Shown in pieces: positions 1 to 7,789 of a stretch of DNA of 64,000 bases. Each line of letters begins with the position of its first letter. Position 1 is the first letter of the stretch. The notes below the pieces were generated by a model, which saw only the letters and a program-made list of their open reading frames with translations, did no database searches and was not told the DNA's origin. The stretch is from Micromonospora sp. MP36 (GTDB lineage Bacteria > Actinomycetota > Actinomycetes > Mycobacteriales > Micromonosporaceae), in the NCBI RefSeq assembly GCF_008119785.1, contig NZ_VSFA01000024.1:1-64000 (forward strand), in the 5' to 3' direction. The position numbers were made by a program, and so were the translations under genes.

Positions 1-129
1 ATGGGGACCACCCTGAACACGCGGCTGTCGCAGCAGGTGCGCGGGCAGATCGCCGACCGGATGCGGCACCTCGCCGCCGAGACCGGTATCGCCGTGGTCA
101 CCACGCCTGCCCGCAACACCTCCAAGCAC
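1..129 (+). pseudogene. TnpB (IS200/IS605 OrfB) fragment, 5' side of IS insertion
   Basis: The frame reads VRGQIADRMRHLAAETGIAV and then PARNTSKH, the segment of actinobacterial TnpB-type RNA-guided nucleases just before the C-terminal zinc ribbon. The gene begins before the window. The frame stops being TnpB-like after the His codon at 127-129, and homology resumes at 1993 with CPQC, the first zinc-ribbon pair. The IS110-family element at 130-1992 therefore splits the gene exactly ahead of the zinc finger. The open frame that continues to 294 reads into the insertion and is not part of the protein. No function is expected from this remnant. Confidence 0.8.
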
Positions 130-422
130 CAACGTAAGAGCTGGTTGTCAAGTCGGTCGCTGAGAGTGTCGTGGATCGGGAGTTTGCGCTGTTCGCGGTG
201 GTGCGGCTGCGTGGGTGCGCGTGTGGTGGGCAGCGGGGAATCGGTCGCGGGCAGGCGGGGGCGACCGGTCGGCGGCGGCTGCCGATCGGCGTAGGTGTGG
301 TCGCCGTCCGTGGGTGGCGGGGGCTCCGCTGCACATCCCGCGTCTCTTCGTAGATCGTTAACCGGGCTTGTCCCGCTTCGGCGGGGTCCCGACAGCGCGC
401 AACCGAGCTTGTACGGGGTGCG

Positions 423-484
423 GCGGGGCGGCCCTTGGTGCTTGACGAGCTTGGTGGCTCAACTGCCTTACGGGCTCGCCCCGC
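423..484 (-). ncRNA. Candidate bridge/seek RNA target-binding loop of the IS110-family element
   Basis: A stem pairs 423-434 with 472-484 (12 bp with one bulged base at 476). It encloses an internal loop and a small inner hairpin (447-450 with 457-460). The 5' side of the internal loop holds GTGCTTG (438-444), the reverse complement of the left target flank plus AC core (CAAGCAC, 123-129). The 3' side holds ACTGCC (462-467), identical to the core plus right flank (1991-1996). This is the arrangement of the left and right target guides in bridge RNAs of IS110 elements. The fold is the same on either strand; minus is chosen because it is the transposase strand. I did not find the matching donor loop. 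Transcript ends are unknown. Confidence 0.5.
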
Positions 485-538
485 GGCGGAGGGCGGTCTA
501 TGCAGTTGTCGTGGGTCGCACTGGTCGTCGGGGGCTGG

Positions 539-1894
539 TCAGGCTGCGGCGGCGAGGGCGGGACAGGAGGCGTCATCGGCGCCAGCGGCGATGGCGGCAT
601 CCCACGCCCGCCGGTGAGTGACAATGGCGTATAGCCAGCGCAGCAGGGCTGCGGCGCAGGCCACCCGGGCTTGGGCCGGCGTCAGCCGGCCGCGCTCGCG
701 GGTGGTCAGGTGGGTGAACTTGTCGGCCAGGACCGGGTTGTGGGGCAGTGCGCCCCACATGGCGCGCCATGCTGCGGCCCGCAGCCCGGGACGGCCCCGC
801 CGGGACACGCGGGTCACGCCGCGGAAGGTGGCCGAGGTGTTCTCGGACGGGTTGAGCCCGGCGTGTTTGACCACGCTGCGGGCGCTGGCGAACCGGGCCG
901 GGTCGCCGGTCTCGGCCAGGATCACCGCCGCCCCGACTGCCGACACCCCAGGAATCGATGCGGCCAGGTCGGTCAGGCCCAGGGTATCCAGGACATCCAC
1001 CATGCGCTGCTCGACATCATCCAGGCGGGCCAGGGCGGCACGCCAGTCGTCGAGCAGGAAACGCACCCGTTCCAGCCCACCACGGCGCTGGGCGCCCACC
1101 CCGCCACGATCGGCCAGGGCGTCGAAGAACCGTCCGGCCACCCGGTGGCACAGCCGCTTCGCGCCGAAGCGGGGCAGCTGCCCGCGTGCGGCGGCGAAGA
1201 ACCCGTCACGGCCGAGCCGCCGTAGCCGGGCCGGGTCGCCAGCGCAGCGGTCGACGGTCGCTGCCAGGCACGCCAGCCAGGTCGTGGAGTCCAAGGGCTT
1301 GGCCGCACACGCCAGCGCCGCCGGCCAACAACACGACAGCAGATCAGCGATCTGCCGCCCACACGCGACGGTCTCGACGACCAGCCGGAACCGGCGGGCA
1401 CCCAGGTGCCGCAGCCGAGCCCAGTCGGCGTCGACGCGTTCGGGCAGGTAGCAGTCCAGCCGAGCGATCAACCTGCCGATGAGCACCACGTCTTTATGGT
1501 CGGTCTTGCCACGGGTGTAGTCGTCAGCCTCGCGTGCCAGGTGCACCGCGAGGGACTGCACGCACACAAATCCCATCTCGGCGGCGTCGGCCAGGCCCAT
1601 CACCGACCGCCAGCGGTGCCCGGTCGGCTCGCAACCGACCACGATCCCGGCATACCCGTGCCGAGCCGCCTGCCCAGCGGCCCAAGCCAACAGCCCGCCC
1701 AACGCATGAGCCTTGACCAGCATCGTCCTGCGCCCCAGCACCCGACCATCGTGGTCCATCAACGCCGCGACCTGCTTGTCCTCACCCAGATCGATCGCCA
1801 GGATCGCCCGGTCCTCTCGCACCAGCGCCCGCAACACGGCGATCCGGTTGTTCCGCCGCCGATCCCCTCGGGTCAACCCGCTACGCTTGGCCAC
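539..1894 (-). CDS. IS110-family transposase (DEDD/RuvC-like + Transposase_20)
   Basis: The 451-residue recombinase catalyses RNA-guided insertion and excision of its element. The N-terminal half has the DEDD/RuvC-like set: AIDLGED (first acid), CEPTG (second) and a TDHKD segment. The C-terminal half is a Transposase_20 domain with SIPGVSAVGAAVILAETGDP, followed by the typical KHAGLNP and RRGRPGLRAAAWRAM segments that carry the catalytic Ser region. The start is taken as GTG at 1894 because GAGGAGG lies 7 bases upstream and family homology begins there; the open frame runs further upstream to 2188 but only into tnpB sequence. The gene appears intact, so the element may still be active. Its long 3' flank carries the candidate guide RNA. 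Confidence 0.9.
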   Translation of the reverse strand: MAKRSGLTRGDRRRNNRIAVLRALVREDRAILAIDLGEDKQVAALMDHDGRVLGRRTMLVKAHALGGLLAWAAGQAARHGYAGIVVGCEPTGHRWRSVMGLADAAEMGFVCVQSLAVHLAREADDYTRGKTDHKDVVLIGRLIARLDCYLPERVDADWARLRHLGARRFRLVVETVACGRQIADLLSCCWPAALACAAKPLDSTTWLACLAATVDRCAGDPARLRRLGRDGFFAAARGQLPRFGAKRLCHRVAGRFFDALADRGGVGAQRRGGLERVRFLLDDWRAALARLDDVEQRMVDVLDTLGLTDLAASIPGVSAVGAAVILAETGDPARFASARSVVKHAGLNPSENTSATFRGVTRVSRRGRPGLRAAAWRAMWGALPHNPVLADKFTHLTTRERGRLTPAQARVACAAALLRWLYAIVTHRRAWDAAIAAGADDASCPALAAAA

Positions 1895-1992
1895 GAACGT
1901 CCTCCTCGGTAGGTCTGGGACATCAAGCCCGTCTATCCCACCAGGGAGGACGTTCCTGACCTCAGCTCCCAAACGCTTCGAGGTCTTTCTAC

Positions 1993-2563
1993 TGCCCGCA
2001 GTGCCTGACCCCGCTACGGCACTGCAAGGCCCCCGACCGCCACATGGTGGCGGGCTGGAGGTGGGCCGTCTGCCCCCACCAGTCCTGCCAGCTGGCAGGG
2101 CGACCGCGACCAGGGCGCCTGGCGGCGCATCGCCGCCCGCGGCCTCACCCACCAGGCAAAGACCGTCACCGACAAGACCAGCGGGCACATGGTCATCCCC
2201 GCCGTGGTCGACAAACTCGAAGCCGCAGCGGTCATCACCAAGACCTGCCGGGGAGACCGGTCGAAGACCGGCCCCACCCGGCGCAAGCCATCACGCCCCG
2301 CGCCCAGGCGACGCAGGGCACCCTCCCCCACCCGACCCCACGGCCCGGCGGGAAAGCGTCCGGAGGGACACGCACCAACGGACCGGAGGCTGCCCCGCGC
2401 AGCCCACCGACACCAGGGCGTGAACACGACCAGCACACCCACCACCGGCCACCAGCCACGCGGAGCCGCCCTGGGCGCAGGATTCCACTTCCACGCCCAC
2501 GCGACCCCACCACGGTGGGAAACGACCCCGGAAACCCCATCCGACTCAGGATCAATAAGCTGA
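1993..2563 (+). pseudogene. TnpB C-terminal part, frameshifted
   Basis: Downstream of the insertion the TnpB zinc ribbon continues as CPQC, HCKAPDR and GWRWAVCP. Near 2090 the frame must shift by one base (one extra C) to continue as WQGDRDQGAWRRIAARGL, then DKTSGHMVIPAVVDKL and the basic Pro/Arg-rich tail ending RGAALGAGFHFHAHATPP and a TGA at 2561. Both zinc-binding pairs are recognisable (CPQC and a CPHQSC segment). The gene is thus broken twice, by the IS and by a +1 frameshift. In this family the guide (omega) RNA overlaps the 3' end of tnpB; I could not delimit one. Confidence 0.75.
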
Positions 2564-2720
2564 TCAGGGACGCTTCGGACACCACCAGCCGCATGCGGAC
2601 AGCGTGCAGCGGCTCGCTGCCGTCACGCGCTGAGAGCCCGGCCAGTCACCGAGAGCTGAGTATGCAATCGGCAGCGAGGTCACCGCTGAACTCACCGACT
2701 GTACCGACGGGACCCGGCGG

Positions 2721-3311
2721 CTATCCGAAGCGGTCAGCCAGCTTCGTCAGCTTGGTGACGTACGCCGGCCAGTCATAGTCGTGCGGGATGTTGGTGTTCT
2801 CCCGCCGCAGGCCGATCGCCGTGTCGTGCTGCTCGCGCATGATGTCGGCGTGACCGGCGTGACGAGCGAGGTCGCAGGTCACGTGGATGATGATCCTTTG
2901 CAGCGTCACGGCCTGTGCACCTGGCCGCCACCACGGCACCCGCCCCGGCGCGTCGAGCGGTAGCTGTTCGATCGTCTGATCCGCGAACACCCCGACACGG
3001 CGATACAGATCGATCAGCCCGTCCTTCGTCTCCTCCTCCCGCGCGTACCAGTCTGCCTGCGGGTCCTCCTCGAACGCCTGCATGGGGACCAGTTCCTCAG
3101 GCGTCGGGAATTCGCGCCCGAACGTAGGCCCGAAGTAGCCGGCTTCGACATTGAGGCAATGCTTGAGGACTCCCAGCAGATTGTTGCCGGTCGCGGTGCG
3201 GGGCAGTCTGGCCTCGCGTTCGCTCAGCCCGTCGAGCTTCCAGATCAGGTCTTCGCGAGTCGCCTGGAGGTAGTGGTGCAGCGCAGCCTTCGCATCGCCC
3301 AAGTCAGCCAT
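2721..3311 (-). CDS. DinB/DUF664 family protein
   Basis: The 196-residue soluble protein has the four-helix DinB fold signature. The first helix segment is LHHYLQATREDLIWKLDGLS, then LLGVLKHCLNVEAGYFG (first metal-binding His) and HVTCDLARHAGHADIMREQ (further His ligands). In Actinobacteria DUF664 and DinB proteins include mycothiol- or bacillithiol-dependent transferases and isomerases, but no substrate can be assigned here. The gene is monocistronic, between the tnpB remnants and the large secreted sugar-oxidation locus. The start ATG at 3311 matches the family N-terminus. Confidence 0.8.
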   Translation of the reverse strand: MADLGDAKAALHHYLQATREDLIWKLDGLSEREARLPRTATGNNLLGVLKHCLNVEAGYFGPTFGREFPTPEELVPMQAFEEDPQADWYAREEETKDGLIDLYRRVGVFADQTIEQLPLDAPGRVPWWRPGAQAVTLQRIIIHVTCDLARHAGHADIMREQHDTAIGLRRENTNIPHDYDWPAYVTKLTKLADRFG

Positions 3312-3444
3312 GCCCGCCAGTCTTCCTCATGCGCCGAGCCATCGTGCGAGGTGCCGTCTGCAAGATCAGAGAACACCAGCCCGGCGGCGAGCTGACCGGT
3401 GGCCACCGGGCGCGGGTGAGCGAGGATGTTGCCCATGGGCCAGC

Positions 3445-3476
3445 AAGGCCACCTCCCGTTTCCGGGAAGTGGCCTT
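3445..3476 (-). terminator. Hairpin in the 3312-3538 gap
   Basis: AAGGCCAC (3445-3452) pairs with GTGGCCTT (3469-3476), with an inner TCCCG/CGGGA stem. It lies after the stop of the ThuA-PQQ gene on the minus strand and before the DinB gene, so it is likely a backup terminator. No U-tract is present, as is usual for this GC range. Confidence 0.55.
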
Positions 3477-3496
3477 TGACCTGCGTGAGCGGCGCG

Positions 3497-3531
3497 GGCG
3501 CCGGGCACGGAAGGATCCCGTGCCCGGCGCC
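3497..3531 (-). terminator. Strong terminator of the ThuA-PQQ dehydrogenase gene
   Basis: A perfect 14-bp stem (3497-3510 with 3518-3531) closes a 7-base loop and begins 8 bases past the TAA stop codon at 3539-3541. Confidence 0.8.
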
Positions 3532-3538
3532 GAACGGA

Positions 3539-6500
3539 TTACAGCGAGCGGACCCGCACGTCGCGGAACTCGATCAGGTCGTTCGTACCGTGGTTCTGCA
3601 ACCCGACGAACCCGCTGAGGAACTGCCGCAGGTCGGTCGGCGGGTCACCCGCACGGGACGACGCCTTGCCGGGCGTGTTGTCGAACTCGTTGATCACCAC
3701 GCCGTTGCGGATGATCGTGTAGTGCTGGCCGACCACCCGGATCTCGTAGTCGTTCCACTGGCCCTTCGGGGTCGCCCCGGCCTTGTCCAGACCCTGCGGG
3801 TCGAAGTTGTAGATCGACCCGGTCTTCTGCACCTCGCCGGTCGGCCCGTCGTAGATCTGAATCTCATGGCCGCAGTAGATCGCCACCCAGGCCTGCGAGC
3901 TCCGGGCCGAGCCGACCGTGCCGCAACTGCCGGCCGGCCGCTGATCCAGCGGGATCCGCGGGTCCGGGAAGCGGGTGAAGACCCCGCTGTTGGCGTACGT
4001 GGTGCCGGCGGACACGTCCCGGAACTTCAGCCGAAGCGAGAAGTCGGCGAACTCGTCCTTGGCGTACCAGAGCATGCCGAGCCCACCCGAGCTGCGGATG
4101 GTCCCGTCTCGCTGGAGGGTGAACGACCCGCTGGGCGCCTGCCGCCAGTCGGCGAGCGACGCCGCGGTGCCGTCGAAGAGTGACTGGTACCCGGCGACCT
4201 TGCCAATCTTCGACTGGGCCGCGGAGGTCTGCAGCTTCTGCGCCTCCTTGTTGTCCACGATGCCACCGGCCCGCAGGTCGTTGACCACGTCGGCGACGTG
4301 GCTGACGAACTGGCCGTGGTTCGTCCAGTTCCGCTCGTCGTCGATCAGGTCGTTGATCGTGCAGCCGCCGCCGGCTACGTGGTTGGCCACGCCGGTGTCG
4401 GTGTCCAGCAGCTGTACCGTCTTGCGGGTGTCCGGCGCGGGGCAGCCCGTGGTGACGGTGATCTTCGCGGTGGACACCTGGCCGTCGGCGTACGTCACCT
4501 TGAGGGTGGCCTCGTAGGTGCCGTAGTCCGCGTAGGTGTGGGTCGGGTTGGCCTCGCGCGACGGCGCGCTGCCGTCACCGAAGTTCCACTCCCACGCCAC
4601 GCCGCCGGCCCGGGCCGACGAGAACGCGATCGTCTTCGGCTGGCTCGGCGTGACCGCCTGCCAGGTGGCGTCGCTCGGCCGCGGCGTCGCCTCGCCACCC
4701 TTGTACGTGATCCGGATCAGTTTCTGGTTCGAGTGCAGGCTGAAGAAGCCACCGGCGTAGTCCAGCATGTATAGCGCGCCGTCCGGGCCGAACTTGGCGT
4801 CCATCCAGGACTGGAGCTGGGTGCCGCCGCTGCCGGAGCGGATGATCTGGCGCAGGTCCTCGGCGAACGCCGGCGGGCCGGCGCTGGCGACCTTGGCCGG
4901 GTCGACGGTGACGGCGATCCGGTTGTTGGCGTTGGACTCGTCACCGATGAACCACTTGTTGTCCCAGTACGCCGGCCAGGCGACGCCGCTGTTGGTGTCG
5001 ACCTTCGACCGGTGGTAGGTCGGGCCGTCCATGATGGCCTGACCGCCGCCCTTGAGGTACGGCTGGGTGAAGGTCTCCTCGCCCACGACGTACGAGGGCA
5101 GTCCGCTGCCGTCGGTCCGCTTCGGGTAGACCGGGCCACCGCCCTGCGGCGAGTACCAGATCATGTTGTCCCGGGCTGGCGGGATGTTGACCAGGCCGGT
5201 GTTGCGCGGCGACTCGTTCTTCAGGTTGTCGCAGTCGTACCAGCCGGTCAGCACGTTGGCGTCGGTGTTGCTGCGGTCCCGGTAGGGCTGCCGGTTACCC
5301 ATGCAGTACGGCCAACCCTGGTTGCCCGCCGAGGTGATGATTGTGGCGGTCTCGTACTTCGCCGGACCGAGGTCCGGGCTCGGGGCGCCGGCGTCCGGGC
5401 CGACCCAGGCCGCGGTCAGCCAGTGGTTGACCGGGTCCCAGGCGATCCGGGCGATGTTGCGCACGCCCATCACGTAGATCTCCGGGCGGGTCTTGCCGCC
5501 GCCCTCCTCCTTGCCGGTGAACAGGTTCCCGGCCGGGATGGTGTAGGTGCCGTCCGCCTCCGGGTGGATCCGGATGATCTTGCCGTTGAGGTCGTTGGTG
5601 TTGCCCGAGGTACGGCGGGCGTCCTGGAACGAGGTGCCCTTGTAGTCCTGGGTCCAGTTGTTGCCGGAGTAGCCGCTGGAGCCGCCGGAGGAGTTGCTGT
5701 CACCGGAGCCGATGTAGAGGTTGCCGCTCTCGTCGAACGTCATCCCGCCACCGGCGTGGCAGCAGCTGTGGATCTGGGTGTCCCAGCTGATCAGGTCCTT
5801 GCGGGTGCTCTGGTCGAGCGTCTGGTTTGCGGCGTCGTAGGTGAACCGGGAGACGGTCCGCTTGCCGATCCGCTTGTCCCGGTCGATGGACTCGTGCGGC
5901 ATCCAGTAGACGTAGACCCAGCCGTTCTGGGCGAACTTCGGGTCGAGGGTGATGCCGACCAGGCCCTCCTCGTTCTTCACCAGCTCGCTGCCGCTGCCGC
6001 GGTTGCCCATCACGGCGAGGGTGGTGAGCAGCTTGACCTGCTTGGTCTTCGGGTCCCACTGGTGGATGGTGCCGCAGCCCAGGCCGACCTTGGGGTCGTC
6101 CCAGCTGACGATCGGCCCGCTCGGGCAGGCGGCCTTGCCGATGTAGAAGACCTTGCCGTCGGGGGCGATGGTGAGGCCGTGCGGCTCACCGATCTGGTCG
6201 AGCTGCCCCGACTGGTTGGTGGTGGTGAGCCGCTCGATCTGGTAGTTCGAGGCGATGGTGGCCTGGCAGTCGCCGCGGACCAGGCCCGCCGACCACTTGA
6301 TGGCCCCGGCCAGGTGGCCCTGGAACTGCTTGTCGCTGGTCCAGCTCGCCTCGGTCCGGCCCATCCCGGTGTAGAACGACCGGCCACCCTCGTAGTCCTG
6401 GCACCAGGAGATCGGGTGGAAGGCGCCGTTACCGCTCAGGCCCGGGTTGTAGGTGTTCTCCTCGACCTGGGCGATGGTGTGGACCTTGCCGATCGGGCTG

Positions 6501-7594
6501 GGGTCCCAGTTGATCCACTGGTCGGAGCGGGTCCAGGTCAGCGGCAGGTCCTTGTTGGCCGGGTGCTGCCGGTCGGTGAGGTCGATGGTGGCCTTCTGCA
6601 CCGTGCTGTCCGGCGCGGGCCCGGCGTCCGGCCCAATCAGCCACAGCTCCGCCAGCTGCACCAGCGGCTCCCCGCTGTTCGCGGTGACGTTCAGCCGGTA
6701 GTGCTGGTAAGCCGTCGTGTTGGTGAAGCTGTACTGCTTGGTCTGGAACCGCTGCGGGAAGGTCTCGTTGCTGCGGCTGTCCAGGTCGGTCCAGGTGGAG
6801 CCGTCGTTCGAGCCCTGCAGGGTCCAGTTCTTCGGGTCGCGGCCGGGGAAGTCGTTGGCCGAGGTGAGCGCGTACCGGCTCACCACCACCGGCTTGGCCA
6901 GCTTCGCCGCTAGCCAGCCGGTCGGGTTGAACGTCAGCCACTTGGTGCCGGTCGAGCCGTCGATGGCCTTCGCGGCGGTCTCGTTCGGCGGGTTCTCCGC
7001 GCTCGCGGTGGCCGAGACGGGCTTCTCGGCGTTCGGCAGGCTGGCGGCCGGGCGGGTGCCGATCAGGCCGGTGAACCAGGAGGACTCCGGCTGGGCGCGC
7101 GCCGCGTCGTGGACGCCGACGAAACCGCCGCCGCCCTTCACGTACGCCTGGAAGGCGGCCTCCTGGGCCTCGTTGAGGGTGACGCCGTTGGCGGAGAGGA
7201 ACACCACCGCGCGGTAGCGGGCCAGGTTGCCGAAGGTGAACACCGCCGGGTCGGCGGAGTCGTCGACGCTGAAGCCCTGCTGCTCGCCCAGCTCACGGAT
7301 GGTGGCGGTGGCCCGGGCGACCGGGTCGTCCTGCTTGTCCACCGGGCCATGGAAGACCAGCACCTTGACCGCCGCGGCGGCCTCGGCGGCGGCCGCCGCG
7401 GGGGTGACCGCCTGGGCGGGCAGGGCCAGCACACCGAGCGCCAGGGCGGCGCTCGACGCCAGGGCACCGATTCGGCGCCCCTGGGTGCGACGCGGTACAG
7501 CTGCGGTGAGCGGTGTGGGTGTGGTGGATCCCGTCGAGTCGGCGCGGAGGCGTCCGACCCATCGGGAGAACCGGAAATGGCGTCTGTCGGCCAT
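3539..7594 (-). CDS. Secreted ThuA / F5-8C / PQQ sugar dehydrogenase / PKD / DUF1080 protein
   Basis: This 1,351-residue exported protein has a hydrophobic signal at about 42-65. ThuA first half about 75-180 (VLVFHGPVDK, GGGFVGVHDAA). A discoidin (F5/8 type C) domain about 190-325 is inserted inside ThuA. ThuA second half about 340-450 (HPISWCQDYEGGRSFYTGMG). A glucose/sorbosone-type PQQ-dehydrogenase beta-propeller about 455-930 (EPHGLTIAPDG, HSCCHAGGGMTFDESGNLYI). A PKD domain about 965-1045 (WEWNFGDG). A short linker module starts CPAPDT, and a DUF1080 domain occupies about 1130-1351 (GMLWYAK, YEIRVVGQHYTIIRNG, GFVGLQNHG). The inferred role is extracellular binding and oxidation of a glycoside, with DUF1080 as a candidate keto-glycoside hydrolase. 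The start ATG has AGGAGGAG upstream. It follows the MCO gene after a 195-bp gap that holds a hairpin, so it may have its own promoter. Confidence 0.88.
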   Translation of the reverse strand: MADRRHFRFSRWVGRLRADSTGSTTPTPLTAAVPRRTQGRRIGALASSAALALGVLALPAQAVTPAAAAAEAAAAVKVLVFHGPVDKQDDPVARATATIRELGEQQGFSVDDSADPAVFTFGNLARYRAVVFLSANGVTLNEAQEAAFQAYVKGGGGFVGVHDAARAQPESSWFTGLIGTRPAASLPNAEKPVSATASAENPPNETAAKAIDGSTGTKWLTFNPTGWLAAKLAKPVVVSRYALTSANDFPGRDPKNWTLQGSNDGSTWTDLDSRSNETFPQRFQTKQYSFTNTTAYQHYRLNVTANSGEPLVQLAELWLIGPDAGPAPDSTVQKATIDLTDRQHPANKDLPLTWTRSDQWINWDPSPIGKVHTIAQVEENTYNPGLSGNGAFHPISWCQDYEGGRSFYTGMGRTEASWTSDKQFQGHLAGAIKWSAGLVRGDCQATIASNYQIERLTTTNQSGQLDQIGEPHGLTIAPDGKVFYIGKAACPSGPIVSWDDPKVGLGCGTIHQWDPKTKQVKLLTTLAVMGNRGSGSELVKNEEGLVGITLDPKFAQNGWVYVYWMPHESIDRDKRIGKRTVSRFTYDAANQTLDQSTRKDLISWDTQIHSCCHAGGGMTFDESGNLYIGSGDSNSSGGSSGYSGNNWTQDYKGTSFQDARRTSGNTNDLNGKIIRIHPEADGTYTIPAGNLFTGKEEGGGKTRPEIYVMGVRNIARIAWDPVNHWLTAAWVGPDAGAPSPDLGPAKYETATIITSAGNQGWPYCMGNRQPYRDRSNTDANVLTGWYDCDNLKNESPRNTGLVNIPPARDNMIWYSPQGGGPVYPKRTDGSGLPSYVVGEETFTQPYLKGGGQAIMDGPTYHRSKVDTNSGVAWPAYWDNKWFIGDESNANNRIAVTVDPAKVASAGPPAFAEDLRQIIRSGSGGTQLQSWMDAKFGPDGALYMLDYAGGFFSLHSNQKLIRITYKGGEATPRPSDATWQAVTPSQPKTIAFSSARAGGVAWEWNFGDGSAPSREANPTHTYADYGTYEATLKVTYADGQVSTAKITVTTGCPAPDTRKTVQLLDTDTGVANHVAGGGCTINDLIDDERNWTNHGQFVSHVADVVNDLRAGGIVDNKEAQKLQTSAAQSKIGKVAGYQSLFDGTAASLADWRQAPSGSFTLQRDGTIRSSGGLGMLWYAKDEFADFSLRLKFRDVSAGTTYANSGVFTRFPDPRIPLDQRPAGSCGTVGSARSSQAWVAIYCGHEIQIYDGPTGEVQKTGSIYNFDPQGLDKAGATPKGQWNDYEIRVVGQHYTIIRNGVVINEFDNTPGKASSRAGDPPTDLRQFLSGFVGLQNHGTNDLIEFRDVRVRSL

Positions 7595-7747
7595 CTCGAC
7601 TCCTCCTGGATTGAGGGACAGGTTCTTCCGGGTCGTCCATCTGCCGGTGAGGTGAGGCGCTCACCGGAGCATTGGCCGCGCGACCGCCGGCGCCACCCGG
7701 GTGGGGCGGCCGGTGCGGCGGTGTCGCGGGTGGTGGTGCCGGTCCGG

Positions 7748-7781
7748 TGGCTGCTGGCCCCTCGACGGAGGCCAGCAGCCA
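7748..7781 (-). terminator. Hairpin after the two-domain MCO gene
   Basis: TGGCTGCTGGCC (7748-7759) pairs perfectly with GGCCAGCAGCCA (7770-7781), nine bases past the MCO stop. It may end or attenuate the three-gene transcript before the ThuA gene. Confidence 0.7.
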
Positions 7782-7789
7782 GGGACCCG

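Larger units (their letters stand above)
130..1992 (-). mobile_element. IS110-family insertion sequence inside tnpB
   Basis: Ends are inferred from where TnpB homology breaks (129) and resumes (1993). Removing the element and keeping one AC restores a continuous TnpB reading frame (SKH followed by CPQC). AC is present at both junctions (128-129 and 1991-1992), which fits the short core dinucleotide used by IS110 elements; no longer target duplication or obvious terminal inverted repeats are seen. One transposase gene on the minus strand is flanked by about 98 bp on its 5' side and about 409 bp on its 3' side. A long 3' non-coding end is the layout reported for the IS1111 subgroup, in which the guide RNA lies downstream of the transposase. 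Confidence 0.8.

Noticed and set aside
350..363. Donor-binding loop of the candidate bridge RNA (GTAGA followed by ACC)
   Set aside because: Only five and three bases match the IS ends and no stem bounds them, so I do not claim it.
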